Made by a program: the position numbers and the translations under genes. A stretch of 64,000 nt of DNA, from positions 62,001 through 126,000 of the forward strand of contig JARFXQ010000008.1 in assembly GCA_029194725.1 (NCBI GenBank), in the 5' to 3' direction. The number at the start of each line of letters is the position of its first letter. The first letter of the stretch is position 1. Of the stretch, positions 48,157 to 57,766 are shown in pieces. Under the pieces are notes generated by a model that did no database searches, was not told where the DNA came from, and saw only the letters and a program-made list of their open reading frames with translations. Origin of the DNA: Nitrospira sp. Lineage in GTDB: Bacteria; Nitrospirota; Nitrospiria; Nitrospirales; Nitrospiraceae.

Positions 48157-49439
48157 CCGGCTGGATAAGAGTCATCGGTTTGACGCTGGTGTTTAGCGGT
48201 GGAATGAACTCCGGCTTTGCGGAGGAGCCGGTGCCGGTCGTTGAGAGTCTGACTTCGCTCGTCCTCCAGTACATCGACGCCCATGGTGATGAAGCCGGTC
48301 AATTGTTGCAGCGCATTCTCATCGATAAACGCACGTCCGTCGAAACAGTCGCTCATATCATAAGGGCTGAACGAACCTATCAGAACCAACCAGTCGGGAA
48401 TCTTCCCGAGGAACAGATCGTCATCCGCGGACGGCCATACCAGCTGTCCCTGTTCATCCCACCGACGTACCAAGCTTCGAAGGCCTACGCCTTGGTCGTG
48501 TGTCTGCATGGATTCGGTTTTACCGGCGAAGAATATTTGGAGCGGTGGCGCGCACGATTGGGCGAGGACTATCTGTTGGCCTGTCCCACCTATCCCTCCG
48601 GAGCCTGGTTTACCAGGCAAGCCGAGGAAGTGGTATTGGAGACAATTCGCCAAGCGCGGCGACGGTATCATACCGACCCGAATCGCATCTTTCTCACCGG
48701 CATGTCGAACGGCGGGATTGGGGCATGGCTGATCGGCATGCATCATGCGCCGTTATTCGCCGGCCTCGCACCCATGGCGAGTGGACTGGATGATGTGCTG
48801 ATGCCGTTTTTGGCGAATCTTCGAAACACACCAGTCTATATGATTCATGGAGCGAAAGATCAGGTGATGCCGGTGGAGCTGAGCCGCTCGATTGCCAGAG
48901 AGCTGGACAGGCTCGGCTATCCCTATGTGTATCGCGAGCATCAACGTGAGCATCCCATGGCAGGCGGGCACTATTTCCCTAGAGAGGAGTTACCGGACCT
49001 CGTTGCATGGTTTAATCGTCAGCGCCGTGAGCCCCTGCCGACCAGCTTGACCGTCGTGCGTGACGGGAGCCACTTCCAACCGTTCAACTGGGTCCGCCTC
49101 GATGTGACCGATCAAATTGCAGCATTTTCAGAAGATTTGGTGGACAAACGTGATGAACGAATTAAACATCGGGTGTACGCCAGGCTTGACGCGTTGATTA
49201 CCGGAGGCAATCGCATCGAAGTGAAGGCCGAGCACGTGCAGCGATATAGCCTCTTCCTGAATGAGCAGTTGATCGACTTATCCAAACCGCTCACGGTAGT
49301 GACGAACGGCCGTCTCTCGTTTGAAGGAACCGTAACTCCGTCAGTGGAAACCCTGTTGAGACAGGCCAGATTACGACAGGACCCTGAGCGCCTCTTTTCC
49401 GTTCATCTCACGATTGCCATCGCGAAGCCGGCTTCATGA
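48153..49439 (+). CDS. Secreted alpha/beta-hydrolase (esterase-like)
   Basis: A 428-residue protein with an N-terminal signal (VIGLTLVFSGGMNSGFAEE). The hydrolase core reads ALVVCLHGFGFTGEEYLERW (oxyanion region) and IFLTGMSNGGIGAWLIGM with nucleophile Ser185, then VYMIHGAKDQVMP and EHPMAGGHYF for the catalytic Asp and His. It resembles PHB-depolymerase/feruloyl-esterase-type enzymes. A C-terminal domain (about residues 295-428, with VRLDVTDQIAAF) follows and may be beta-rich. The GTG start overlaps the ribD stop, and its stop overlaps the next gene. Confidence 0.75.
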   Translation: MTGWIRVIGLTLVFSGGMNSGFAEEPVPVVESLTSLVLQYIDAHGDEAGQLLQRILIDKRTSVETVAHIIRAERTYQNQPVGNLPEEQIVIRGRPYQLSLFIPPTYQASKAYALVVCLHGFGFTGEEYLERWRARLGEDYLLACPTYPSGAWFTRQAEEVVLETIRQARRRYHTDPNRIFLTGMSNGGIGAWLIGMHHAPLFAGLAPMASGLDDVLMPFLANLRNTPVYMIHGAKDQVMPVELSRSIARELDRLGYPYVYREHQREHPMAGGHYFPREELPDLVAWFNRQRREPLPTSLTVVRDGSHFQPFNWVRLDVTDQIAAFSEDLVDKRDERIKHRVYARLDALITGGNRIEVKAEHVQRYSLFLNEQLIDLSKPLTVVTNGRLSFEGTVTPSVETLLRQARLRQDPERLFSVHLTIAIAKPAS

Positions 49440-50251
49440 TTTCGGCATGGCGGTTCCAGCCCGGTCCTGTGACGCGCATACTGCTTCCTTGGATCGGTAT
49501 GGCGATTCTTGTGTCTGCCGGGCATGGCCGGTCGGAAGCCTGCACATTGTCCCCCGACCATGCCGGACTCATTTTTCCCGTTGAACGAGTGGATCCCGCC
49601 TGGACCTGTAGACTGCAAACCATCATTCAGAATCATACGACTGAGAGCAAACTCGGCCCGATCCGAACCGCTCTCTCCGAACCGCTGTATCGGCATCTGT
49701 TGGATCATCCTCCCTTTACAGCGGATGTGATCCGGCGCCTACATCTCGGTCGTTACCGATCGGAAGCGAGAGGCCCAGGTCGGTTCTGGGGCGATGACGG
49801 CGCGGGGACGAAGGGCATCGTTGAGCTTGTGTACGAGGATCCCACGAGCCGCATTTACTTTCTTGAGGGAACTCATGAAGGCCGGTTGTTTCCTCACGTG
49901 ACAGGGAAAGCAGTGGTCTTTCTCAGGACAGGCGTTCTACGAGACGAGAACAGCGATGAAGCGACGGACAGTATATTGGTTGCGTACACCAAGTTGGATA
50001 ATCGCTTTCTTTCAGGGTTGATTTCCCTCCTGCATCCGCTGGTTTCCGGGATTGTGACAAGCAGGTTGCAAAAGGGAGTGGAGACGGTCGATCGGTTGGG
50101 AGTAGTGATGAGACTGGATCCCGAACGGGTGATGGCTGAACTGACGAATCCGCCGGCTCTACCGGGACATCACGTGGCGTTTCTGAAACAGGCGCTGAGA
50201 GGCCGACAGAACAGCGATAAGGGTAGTTTGGACGGGAGCTCGATCCCATGA
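49436..50251 (+). CDS. Exported protein of unknown function
   Basis: A 271-residue protein with a signal-like N-terminus (ILLPWIGMAILVSAGHGRSE) and a Cys pair (ACTLSPD, WTCRLQ). The region FTADVIRRLHLGRYRSEARG, then GIVELVYEDPTSRIYFLEGT, is well formed, with no motif that I recognise. It overlaps both neighbours by 4 bases, so it belongs to the ppdK-ribD-hydrolase-MFS transcription unit and probably works with the secreted hydrolase. Confidence 0.6.
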   Translation: MISAWRFQPGPVTRILLPWIGMAILVSAGHGRSEACTLSPDHAGLIFPVERVDPAWTCRLQTIIQNHTTESKLGPIRTALSEPLYRHLLDHPPFTADVIRRLHLGRYRSEARGPGRFWGDDGAGTKGIVELVYEDPTSRIYFLEGTHEGRLFPHVTGKAVVFLRTGVLRDENSDEATDSILVAYTKLDNRFLSGLISLLHPLVSGIVTSRLQKGVETVDRLGVVMRLDPERVMAELTNPPALPGHHVAFLKQALRGRQNSDKGSLDGSSIP

Positions 50252-51417
50252 CCACATCGCGCAGCTTCGTGCTGATCTGCACAGTCGGCATCTTTTGCTT
50301 CATCAGCTACAACATGGTGCGGATGCCCGCGCTTTCTTTGTTCGCTGAATCGCTCGGCGCGAGCCCGGAACGAATCGGTCTAATCGTGTCCGTTTCGACC
50401 TTAACCGGAGTCTTGCTGAAACTGCCTTCCGGCGCTCTCTCCGACATCTATGGAAGGAGATTTTTGCTGCGGATCGGCGTGGTGGCGTTCGGGCTACCAC
50501 CGTTTCTCTATCCCTTCATTACGAACTTGGACGCGCTGACGGCACTACGGTTTCTTCACGGTTTCGCAACGGCCATCTTCGCTCCGAGCGCTTTAGCGAC
50601 TGTGGCGGAGCTCTATCGGGAACGACGTGGTGCGGCGCTCGGGACCTATACGGCTTGCACCCAGTCCGGTTCTCTCTTGGGTCCCTTTCTCGGAGGATAC
50701 CTCGTCCACGCGGCAGGGTTTCCCACGGCGTTTGTCACGGCCGGCGTCTTCGGCTGCATCGCCATGCTGTTGTTCTATAGCCTTCACCTCGACGTCGCCG
50801 TACCGGATAGAAAGGGAGCGGGAACGGTCGTTGTGTTGTCCGAAATGTGGAAGGGCTTTGCCGTCGTCGCCAAAAACAAGAAAGTGCTGATCACCAGCAC
50901 GACCGACGCAGCCAAGATGATTGCGAACGGAGCCTTGATGGCGTTTCTGCCGTTGTACGGAGTTGCAGTAGGTTTGAATCCCGGCGAAGTCGGTCTCTTG
51001 TTTACCGTCCAGGCCTTCACGTCGTTCTTTTCCAAGCCGATTATGGGGCGGATATCTGACCGAGTCGGGCGCCAGCCGCTGATTATTCTGGGGCTATTCA
51101 TTTGCGCCGCGACCTTTGTCTGTATCCCATATGTAGCGATGCTTCCCGTCTTGCTTCTGCTGTCTGCCGGGTTCGGCTTCGGTGAGGCGGTCGTGTCCTC
51201 ATCTTCCTCGGCCCTTGTCGCTGATAGTTCGGAATTTAAGACGCTCGGAGCCGGGATGGGAATGCAGGGGACGATCATGGATGTCGGGCATGCCAGCGGG
51301 CCGCTGCTGGCCGGCCTGCTGATCGCGCGTATGAGTTACGGAGGCGCCTTCATGGTCATTGCCGGAATACAGCTCACAGCAGCCGCTGTCTTCTGGGTGA
51401 CCATGAGGAATAAATAA
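50248..51417 (+). CDS. Major facilitator superfamily transporter
   Basis: A 389-residue protein with about twelve hydrophobic helices and MFS loop signatures (LPSGALSDIYGRRFLLRIGV between helices 2 and 3, and MGRISDRVGRQPLIILGL in the second half). The substrate cannot be told from sequence. Its position in a riboflavin-associated unit suggests a small organic compound, but a link to flavin transport is only a guess. It overlaps the previous gene by 4 bases. Confidence 0.85.
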   Translation: MTTSRSFVLICTVGIFCFISYNMVRMPALSLFAESLGASPERIGLIVSVSTLTGVLLKLPSGALSDIYGRRFLLRIGVVAFGLPPFLYPFITNLDALTALRFLHGFATAIFAPSALATVAELYRERRGAALGTYTACTQSGSLLGPFLGGYLVHAAGFPTAFVTAGVFGCIAMLLFYSLHLDVAVPDRKGAGTVVVLSEMWKGFAVVAKNKKVLITSTTDAAKMIANGALMAFLPLYGVAVGLNPGEVGLLFTVQAFTSFFSKPIMGRISDRVGRQPLIILGLFICAATFVCIPYVAMLPVLLLLSAGFGFGEAVVSSSSSALVADSSEFKTLGAGMGMQGTIMDVGHASGPLLAGLLIARMSYGGAFMVIAGIQLTAAAVFWVTMRNK

Positions 51418-51423
51418 CCAAAA

Positions 51424-51446
51424 GCCGCTATACTCAGCAGAGCGGC
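51424..51446 (+). terminator. Possible hairpin after the MFS gene
   Basis: GCCGCT (51424-51429) and AGCGGC (51441-51446) pair over a 12-base loop just after the MFS stop. The following bases are only mildly T-rich, so termination strength is doubtful; ribE might still be co-transcribed. Confidence 0.3.
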
Positions 51447-51497
51447 CTTGCATCATCATCTTTCATTGTTTGAGATTTGAAATCCGAGAACTAGAGC

Positions 51498-52151
51498 GTG
51501 TTCACCGGTATCATCGAAGAAATGGGCGCCATTACCGTCCTGGGAAAAACGCTTACGGGCACCAGGCTTACGATTTTGGCATCGACGGTGATGAGCGATC
51601 TGAAGATCGGTGACAGTGTGAGCGTGGATGGTATCTGTCTCACGGTCGTATCGAGAAGCGAGCGCGACTTTTCCGTAGAAGTCTCGCCGGAAACGCTCTC
51701 GGTGACGACGCTCGGCAACTTCGCCGTGGGATTGCCGGTCAATCTAGAAAGGGCCATGAAGCTCAACGAACGCATCGGCGGGCATCTTGTCGCAGGTCAT
51801 GTCGATGGAGTCGGCGTGATCCGTAGTCGGCATCAAGACGCCAATGCAATCATGCTCGCCATTGAGGCACCGCCACACATCCTCAGATACTGTGTGGTAA
51901 AGGGTTCCATCACTGTCGATGGGATCAGCTTGACGATCAATGATGTGAACGAAAAGGGGTTTTCCGTCGCCATCATTCCGCACACGGCGAAGATGACGAC
52001 GCTCGGCCTGAAGCGGGAGACTGATCCTGTCAACCTTGAATCGGACCTCATCGGCAAGTATGTCGAGCGGCTGCTCCAAGAGCGTGGCCAGCTGCCTAAA
52101 CCAACCATCAGCATCGATAAAGACTACCTGCAGAAACGCGGACTGATCTGA
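51498..52151 (+). CDS. ribE: Riboflavin synthase alpha subunit
   Basis: This enzyme dismutates two lumazine molecules to riboflavin. The 217-residue protein is built of two similar beta-barrel halves: MFTGIIEEMGAITVLGK with GDSVSVDGICLTVV, then GGHLVAGHVDGVGVI with GSITVDGISLTINDV. The start is a GTG. It is separated from ribD by three coupled genes, and ribBA and ribH are not in the window. Confidence 0.96.
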   Translation: MFTGIIEEMGAITVLGKTLTGTRLTILASTVMSDLKIGDSVSVDGICLTVVSRSERDFSVEVSPETLSVTTLGNFAVGLPVNLERAMKLNERIGGHLVAGHVDGVGVIRSRHQDANAIMLAIEAPPHILRYCVVKGSITVDGISLTINDVNEKGFSVAIIPHTAKMTTLGLKRETDPVNLESDLIGKYVERLLQERGQLPKPTISIDKDYLQKRGLI

Positions 52152-52884
52152 ATTGCAGCGGTCAACCTAGTTGGGAGAGCGCTGCTCAGCCTATAGCTGC
52201 CGTAACACCCCTCCGATTCCTGCGTTATCAACCTTGCCGCAAGATGCAATGAATCCTAAGTAGTCTAGACTAGATGAGACTTGACAGAGATCGGTAGCTC
52301 GACAGAGAATATGTCGCGCTGATTCCGGCTCCTCACGATCTAGGGATTATTTGGGCACAAGGGCGTCATCACGACATGATCTACATCCATGGTCTTCATC
52401 GTCGGCCATGAGGTGTCCGGAGTCCAGCCGATCCGCTGGTTTCAAGGGCTGGGCACCCTTCGTAGCCATAACGGGACTATGCCGATCTGTATAGTACGCC
52501 AACGCTGCGTTGTGGATAGTGCCGACAAGTCTATGAACCAACGCAAGAATTGTGCAGGAGTTGGCACTTAGTATCAGCGTACTATGCCGGTCAGCATACT
52601 CAATAGTTCGGCGTCACGATGCTTTGATGGCTGTGGTCGCGTGGTTCTGAGGCGGGCTTCGCGGCCCCAAAGATTCGGCCCAGGAGGGTCTTGTCCTTGC
52701 GATGCCCAAAGGCCCGGCGATCGCCGCGCTGCTTGCTCGAACCTGAGTGGATAAGCTAAACGGTCGGTTTCGCAATTTACACGCACGTATTCCCCCCACC
52801 CCTGCCTCGTGCGCGGGGAAAGGCGAGGCAGGGGCGATGATCCACTGCTACGAAGTCGTGATCAACTCTAACAAAGGGGGCATC
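52152..52884 (+). other. Non-coding stretch before the beta-propeller gene
   Basis: About 730 bases without a supported gene. GTATAGTACGC near 52489 and GCGTACTATGC near 52576 are inverted copies that could mark an old insertion edge. The open frame that begins at 52747 is an upstream extension of the next gene without similarity to a signal peptide. Confidence 0.4.
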
Positions 52885-54978
52885 ATGCTTTTGCACCGAG
52901 TCCTGTCCGGTTCGATGATCTGGCTGTTGGTGTTGGCCTTGGGCGGTTTCCCGAGCGCCGAGGGCGCGAGCGAAAGGACGCTCAGGGGTACCGTGGAAAG
53001 CAATGGAATCGGCCTGGCGCGCTACGAGGTATCGCTGTACGCGCGCTTCGTCGGTAGTCCAGAGGAAACCAGAGTGCTCGGTCGCGCCACCACCGGCCCC
53101 GCCGGCAAGTTTGACATCGACTACCACCTGCCTCGCGGGCTGCCCTCGTCGCAGCAGCCGCTGCTATTCGTTCGCGCGAAGAGCGGCCAGGCCATGTTGG
53201 CGAGCGTGATTGGGCAGGCACCCGTCGACGGCCCCGTGGTCGTCAACGAGCGAACCACCGTCGCGACCGGATTCGCCTTCGCGCAGTTCGTCGATGGCTG
53301 GGCGATCGAAGGGAACCGGGTGGGAATGCTCAACGCCGTCCGCATGGCCGCGAACATGGTGCGTCCGAGAACCGGAACCGTGGCCGACGTTCTGCGCTTG
53401 CCTCCCAACGGTCTGGAAACGACGGCGCTGAGCACGTTCAATTCGCTGGCCAATATCGTGGCCTACTGCATCGCAACGCACTTCGGCTGCCATGATCTCT
53501 TCGATGCAACCACGCTGCCGGGCGAACCGCGCCCGTCGAACGTTCTCCAGGCAGTGGCGAACATCGCGAAATACCCGTGGCTGAACGTCACCAGACTGTT
53601 CGAGCTGTCCTTCGAGCGGCCGTTCTATGCGCCGGCGCTCGCGCCGAACCAGCCGCCGGATGCGTGGACGCTGTTCCTGAAGTTCACCGGCAGCTTCTCG
53701 AGCGAGCAGAATGCGGACAATCTCGTGAACGGTCCCGGCGCCTTCGCCATCGACGAGGATGGGTTCCTCTGGGTGAGCAACAACTACATACCCGAGCCGC
53801 CTTTCACGCCGGCCTGCGCCGGCAATCGCCTGCTGAAGTACTACCCCTGGGGCGAGAGCTTCCCCGGGTCGCCCTATTTCGGCGGCGGCCTCTCCGGGTC
53901 GGGCTGGGGCATCACACTCGCGCCGGATGGCCGCGTCTGGGTCGGCAACTTCGGGTTCACGCCGCCACCATTCACCGGCTGCCCTCCGCCCCCGGCCAAC
54001 AGCGTTTCGGTCTTCCTGCCGAATGGCAAGGCGATCTCGGGTGACGCCGGGTTCACGGCGGGGATCTCCGCGCCGCAGGGCACCATGTCCGACCGCGAGG
54101 GGAACATCTGGATCGCCAACTGCGCCGCCGATTCTGTCACCGTCTATCCGAAGGGGCGGGAGAACGCGGCGATGGAGATCCCCATCCCGCCGCCGGCCAA
54201 TTCGACCACCCCAATGAAGCCGTTCGGCATCGCGATCGATGACGAGGGCAATAGCTGGGTGACCGGCTCCCGGAACAGCACGCTCGCCGTCATCGGGCCG
54301 GACGGCAAGGTGATCGAGGTGATTCCGCCCGTAGGTCCGGGTGGTCGCACTGTCCTCAGCCGCCCGATGGGCAACGCCTCCGACAGCCGCGGAAACATCT
54401 GGGTTTCGAACTCGGACTTCATGGACGTTCCGTGCCCGAACACCCCTACCCCGGACCTTGGCCCCGCAAAGTCACCCTCGATCGCGCTCTTCCTGCGCCA
54501 CCCCGGTCGCGAGCCGCATGTCGGCGCTGCCTTCACCGGCGGCGGCCTGACCATTCCATGGGGGATCGCGGTCGACGGCAACGACACGGTCTGGGTCGCC
54601 AATTTTGGCTTTCCGTTCAGCACGCAGCCTCCGGACCCCGACTGGCCAGCGCCGAACCGGATCAGCCACTTCTGCGGCGTCGACATATCCAAGTGCCCGC
54701 CCACCAAACGCGAAGTCGGCAAGGCGATCTCGCCGGATGGCACCGGCTATACGAGCGACGCCCTGATTCGGATCACGGCGGTCGCGATCGATCCGTCTGG
54801 CAACGTATGGCTCGCCAACAACTGGAAGAGGTTCCCGATCCTCAACATCGTCAACCCCGGCGGCAACTCGCTCGCAGTCATGGTCGGCGCCGCCGCGCCG
54901 GTGAAGACGCCGCTCATCGGAACGCCGCGGCCGGTTGATCGCCGTCGAGATGAGCGGCGAGGCGACCACGACGACTGA
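52885..54978 (+). CDS. Secreted NHL/Vgb-like beta-propeller protein
   Basis: A 697-residue exported protein. The ATG at 52885 follows AAAGGGGG and gives a signal sequence (SGSMIWLLVLALGGFPSAEG). An N-terminal carboxypeptidase-regulatory-like beta domain (RTLRGTVESNGIGLARYEVS) precedes a helical part and then at least six propeller repeats of the form GNIWIAN, GFLWVSNN, GRVWVGNFG, DTVWVANFG and GNVWLANN. Such propellers resemble streptogramin lyase (Vgb) and NHL proteins, but lyase function is unlikely without the enzyme's active-site residues. GC is visibly higher than in neighbours, pointing to recent acquisition. It stands alone. Confidence 0.75.
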   Translation: MLLHRVLSGSMIWLLVLALGGFPSAEGASERTLRGTVESNGIGLARYEVSLYARFVGSPEETRVLGRATTGPAGKFDIDYHLPRGLPSSQQPLLFVRAKSGQAMLASVIGQAPVDGPVVVNERTTVATGFAFAQFVDGWAIEGNRVGMLNAVRMAANMVRPRTGTVADVLRLPPNGLETTALSTFNSLANIVAYCIATHFGCHDLFDATTLPGEPRPSNVLQAVANIAKYPWLNVTRLFELSFERPFYAPALAPNQPPDAWTLFLKFTGSFSSEQNADNLVNGPGAFAIDEDGFLWVSNNYIPEPPFTPACAGNRLLKYYPWGESFPGSPYFGGGLSGSGWGITLAPDGRVWVGNFGFTPPPFTGCPPPPANSVSVFLPNGKAISGDAGFTAGISAPQGTMSDREGNIWIANCAADSVTVYPKGRENAAMEIPIPPPANSTTPMKPFGIAIDDEGNSWVTGSRNSTLAVIGPDGKVIEVIPPVGPGGRTVLSRPMGNASDSRGNIWVSNSDFMDVPCPNTPTPDLGPAKSPSIALFLRHPGREPHVGAAFTGGGLTIPWGIAVDGNDTVWVANFGFPFSTQPPDPDWPAPNRISHFCGVDISKCPPTKREVGKAISPDGTGYTSDALIRITAVAIDPSGNVWLANNWKRFPILNIVNPGGNSLAVMVGAAAPVKTPLIGTPRPVDRRRDERRGDHDD

Positions 54979-55163
54979 TTGCTGCGGCCGCAGACGAGCA
55001 CACTCAGGCGAACACAGGTCTGTGTCTGGCAGATTCCTGCGGGCGCGCGAACCGCCTGACGCCGAACCTCTGCGTGCAGCGGACGCGGGATAATCACGGA
55101 TTCCGCAGTTGTCTTGGTGTAGACTAAACAGCCAAATTCTCTTGGAACCACAGGAGGTTTGGC

Positions 55164-55646
55164 ATGCGAGTTCGTCACCTTCCGGCGTCACCGCTCTACC
55201 CGAAGATCCGCTTTGCCTTCACGGACCATCCGATCACGATGTGGACGGGGGCGATTCTGCTCCGGCTGTATTTCGAACTGCTCGGCCTGCGGGCCGCGCT
55301 CATCCCGCTGCTTGGGCCCTTCGCGAAGACCTCAAACAATCAGATTCCGGCCGTCGACGTGCTTCTGGCCTGGTGGTACGGGCTGGCTCTCGGTGCCGAA
55401 CGGTTTGATCATCTGACCCGCTATCGCCGAGATCCCCTGTTGCCGCGGCTGCTGGGGCTGCCCCGGTTCCTGGCACCCGATACGCTGCGGCGCTTCTTTC
55501 ACGATAAAAGGGGTCAGGATCATTTTATTGACACCGGCTTAGGCAGAACCCATTTCCGTAGAACAAGGCAATGGGGGGAGTCCTTGCCGGACAGCCGCAT
55601 GATGCTTCCCGCACAAAAGGCCCATGCCCCGCCTATCGCACTTTGA
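55164..55646 (+). pseudogene. Truncated IS1380-type transposase
   Basis: The N-terminal part (KIRFAFTDHPITMWTGAILL, then RYRRDPLLPRLLGLPRFLAP and DTLRRFFHDK) is that of IS1380-family transposases, after a CAGGAGG ribosome site. Similarity stops at about 55505, where a GGGGTCAGG tag begins, and the remaining frame is unrelated. The catalytic domain is missing. Confidence 0.75.
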
Positions 55647-55850
55647 ATCGGATGATTGTGCCTACTCTGTGCTAAGCCAACGTAGGAGCGGGGACGGCTC
55701 ACCTCGAGGCTTGGAATCACACAGCGCGCCTCATTCGTGACGCATTATTGGTCTCGTGGCACTCCTTGCCCTTTGTTTCTTTCGGACCACCCCCCTCGCT
55801 TCTCTGCCGTGATGAATCCGCCTCCGACTTTGCAGTAGACTTGCCACGCT

Positions 55851-56312
55851 ATGATGCAGTTGACGGCCTCATGCTCTGGGTTGGTCATCCTGCTGACGGT
55901 CATCGTGAACGCGGGAATGGTCTTGACGCCGTCGCATGACACCCCAGCTGCCGACGCGTCATGGCATGAAGCGATGGTGGCATTTATCCAAGATATGGCC
56001 GCTGAGTGCCGCCCAAGGCCGAGCCGAGCATATCGAGACGAAGATCGGAATGAGGCACGAGGTGAACCGGTACCGGAAGCGCCAGGCGACGCCCTGCGAG
56101 AGGAACAGGACGGTGTCACTGAGCCACGGCTGTCAGCCGATGGCGTGATGGTGGCGGAGGATATGCGGTGTCGGCAGTGCCGAGGGAAATGCGCGGCGGA
56201 TAATCTGCGGTGCCGGAGCCAGTGCGCGGGCGACAGCACCTGTTTGGACCATTGCCAAGGGCGGACGGACCAGTGCGAGGCGCTATGCAAGCAGATCTTT
56301 CAGTGCGAGTGA
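55851..56312 (+). CDS. Cys-rich protein with repeated CX3C motifs
   Basis: A 153-residue protein with one N-terminal hydrophobic segment (GLVILLTVIVNAGMVLT), a polar low-complexity middle, and a C-terminal domain with ten Cys: CRQCRGKC, then CRSQC, CLDHC and CEALC, and a final C. The CX3C pairs are spaced 5-6 residues apart, as in disulfide-linked helical hairpins. I recognise no family. It overlaps the start of the next lipoprotein gene by 28 bases. Confidence 0.55.
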   Translation: MMQLTASCSGLVILLTVIVNAGMVLTPSHDTPAADASWHEAMVAFIQDMAAECRPRPSRAYRDEDRNEARGEPVPEAPGDALREEQDGVTEPRLSADGVMVAEDMRCRQCRGKCAADNLRCRSQCAGDSTCLDHCQGRTDQCEALCKQIFQCE

Positions 56313-57289
56313 CGGGTGTTGGCCTACGGAGTCGCGCAAGTTGGGCCATCACACTGTTCGGTCTTCTCGCTGTTATACTCCTGTTGCAAGGATGCCCCGC
56401 TAAACCTCCTCCCTCAGCCATCGGATTTCCCATCACAAACGGCTTCTATACCAACCTGCCAAGCAACCACCAGCGAATTCTGATCTGGGGGGATCCTACC
56501 CTGACCGAGGTAGCCGTGGAATGGCTCTCATCCCATCACTATGCGAGTCTCCTGATACCCCACTTCGGTCCAGGCCAGCATCCTCCGGTATCGCAGGCCT
56601 CCTGGGATCGCCAGGCCGCTCTTGCTGTCGCGAAGGAGATGAAAGCGGAGTTTGTGGTCCTTCTTGATCGGGAAGAGAGGAAGGAGGGGGCGCTGATCCA
56701 GTCACACTGCGGTCCGCGTTTCTCGGTAAGCGTGAATATTCGAGGCCTGTCGGTGGACAGCGGAGACACAGCACTCCATGGCAGCGCCCATTACCCACAC
56801 TGTGTTGATCTCAGCCATGAGACATTTCGGAGCCTGACCTGCCAGGCCCTCGCCACCGCCTGGGGATTCCGCCCCTCCGGGCAACTGGACATTCCCGGGA
56901 GCAGACAATCGGGGTCAGGCTTTGAAATCTTGATTATCTGTGCCTCTTCCCCTAGGGTTCGTGCGCATGGCGCGTCGGCCCCGCGTGTTCGCTCCGCACA
57001 TCCTCTATCATGTCATCGTCCGAGGGAACCAGCGGCACGCCACCTTTCGGACGCCGTCCGATTACCAAGCCTATCTGGAACGGCTGGCCAGGTATCGCCA
57101 GTCCTGTCGAGTGCGCCTGTGGGCCTACTGCCTGATGCCGAATCATGTGCATTTGCTGGTGAAATCCACGAACGAGCCTCTCGCGACCTTCATGCAACGC
57201 CTGCAACAGTCCTATACACAGTACTTCAATCGTACCCATCGGACCGTCGGCCATCTGTTTCAAGGGCGGTACAAGGCCATTGTGTGTGA
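56285..57289 (+). pseudogene. Lipoprotein gene overrun by a RAYT insertion
   Basis: The ATG at 56285 starts a lipoprotein (WAITLFGLLAVILLLQGC, lipobox Cys) whose proper sequence runs to about 56905 (SGQLDIPGSRQSGS). It includes NHQRILIWGDPTLTEVAVEW and AEFVVLLDREERKEG. From GGGGTCAGG at about 56913 the frame continues 120 codons through the transposase gene in a wrong frame. The native C-terminus is therefore replaced. No function is known. Confidence 0.6.
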
Positions 57290-57374
57290 AAAGGATCGGT
57301 ATCTGCTGGCCCTCATTCGGTATCTCCATCTCAATCCGGGCCGGGCCAAGTTAGTCAAACAGCCGAGAGCATGA
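56967..57374 (+). pseudogene. REP-associated tyrosine transposase (RAYT), truncated
   Basis: MARRPRVFAPHILYHVIVRG starts a Y1/TnpA-REP transposase, with AYCLMPNHVHLLVKS carrying the HUH-type metal-binding pair and HRTVGHLFQGRYKAIVCE and LHLNPGRAKLV following. The frame stops at VKQPRA, where complete relatives go on with a YPWSS-type segment. GGGGTCAGG tags flank it at about 56913 and 57376, so the unit may be a minimal mobile element. The catalytic Tyr region is partly present. Confidence 0.75.
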
Positions 57375-57571
57375 AAGGGGTCAGGAACCTGTATTATCCT
57401 AGCGCAGGGGGGAGTTGGATCTGTTGTCCGAGCAGGCTTTAGGCGGATTTGAAGTGGCGGTCGAGGAGGTTCTCGAAGCGGCATTTGCAGGGGAAGTGGA
57501 ACTCCGTCGGCTGTGAAGATTGTCCATGGCGTTGTCTTGACAAATGATACCGCCAGAGGTAACACTCAATC

Positions 57572-57766
57572 ATGGGTAAGATTCGCCGGGGTGGCTATGT
57601 TTTTGTCACCTGGAAAGGCGATCACTCTCCCCGACATGTGCATGTGTAGCGCGATGGCGCGTTGGTTGTTGAATGGGACTTGGATAACGGGATGCTCATG
57701 GCCGGGAGGGCCACGCGAAGGCTTCGGAGATTGATCGAAGAGTTGCAACGCGAGAGGCTTTTATGA
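57572..57766 (+). pseudogene. DUF4160-like gene with in-frame TAG
   Basis: The frame MGKIRRGGYVFVTWKGDHSP, then RHVHV, is stopped by TAG at 57647-57649 and continues with RDGALVVEWDLDNGM and LRRLIEELQRERLL. HSPRHVHV followed by a Tyr is the DUF4160 signature, so TAT or TAC has become TAG. Its true stop overlaps the next ATG (ATGA). DUF4160 proteins often pair with a DUF2442-type partner in presumed toxin-antitoxin units. Confidence 0.7.
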
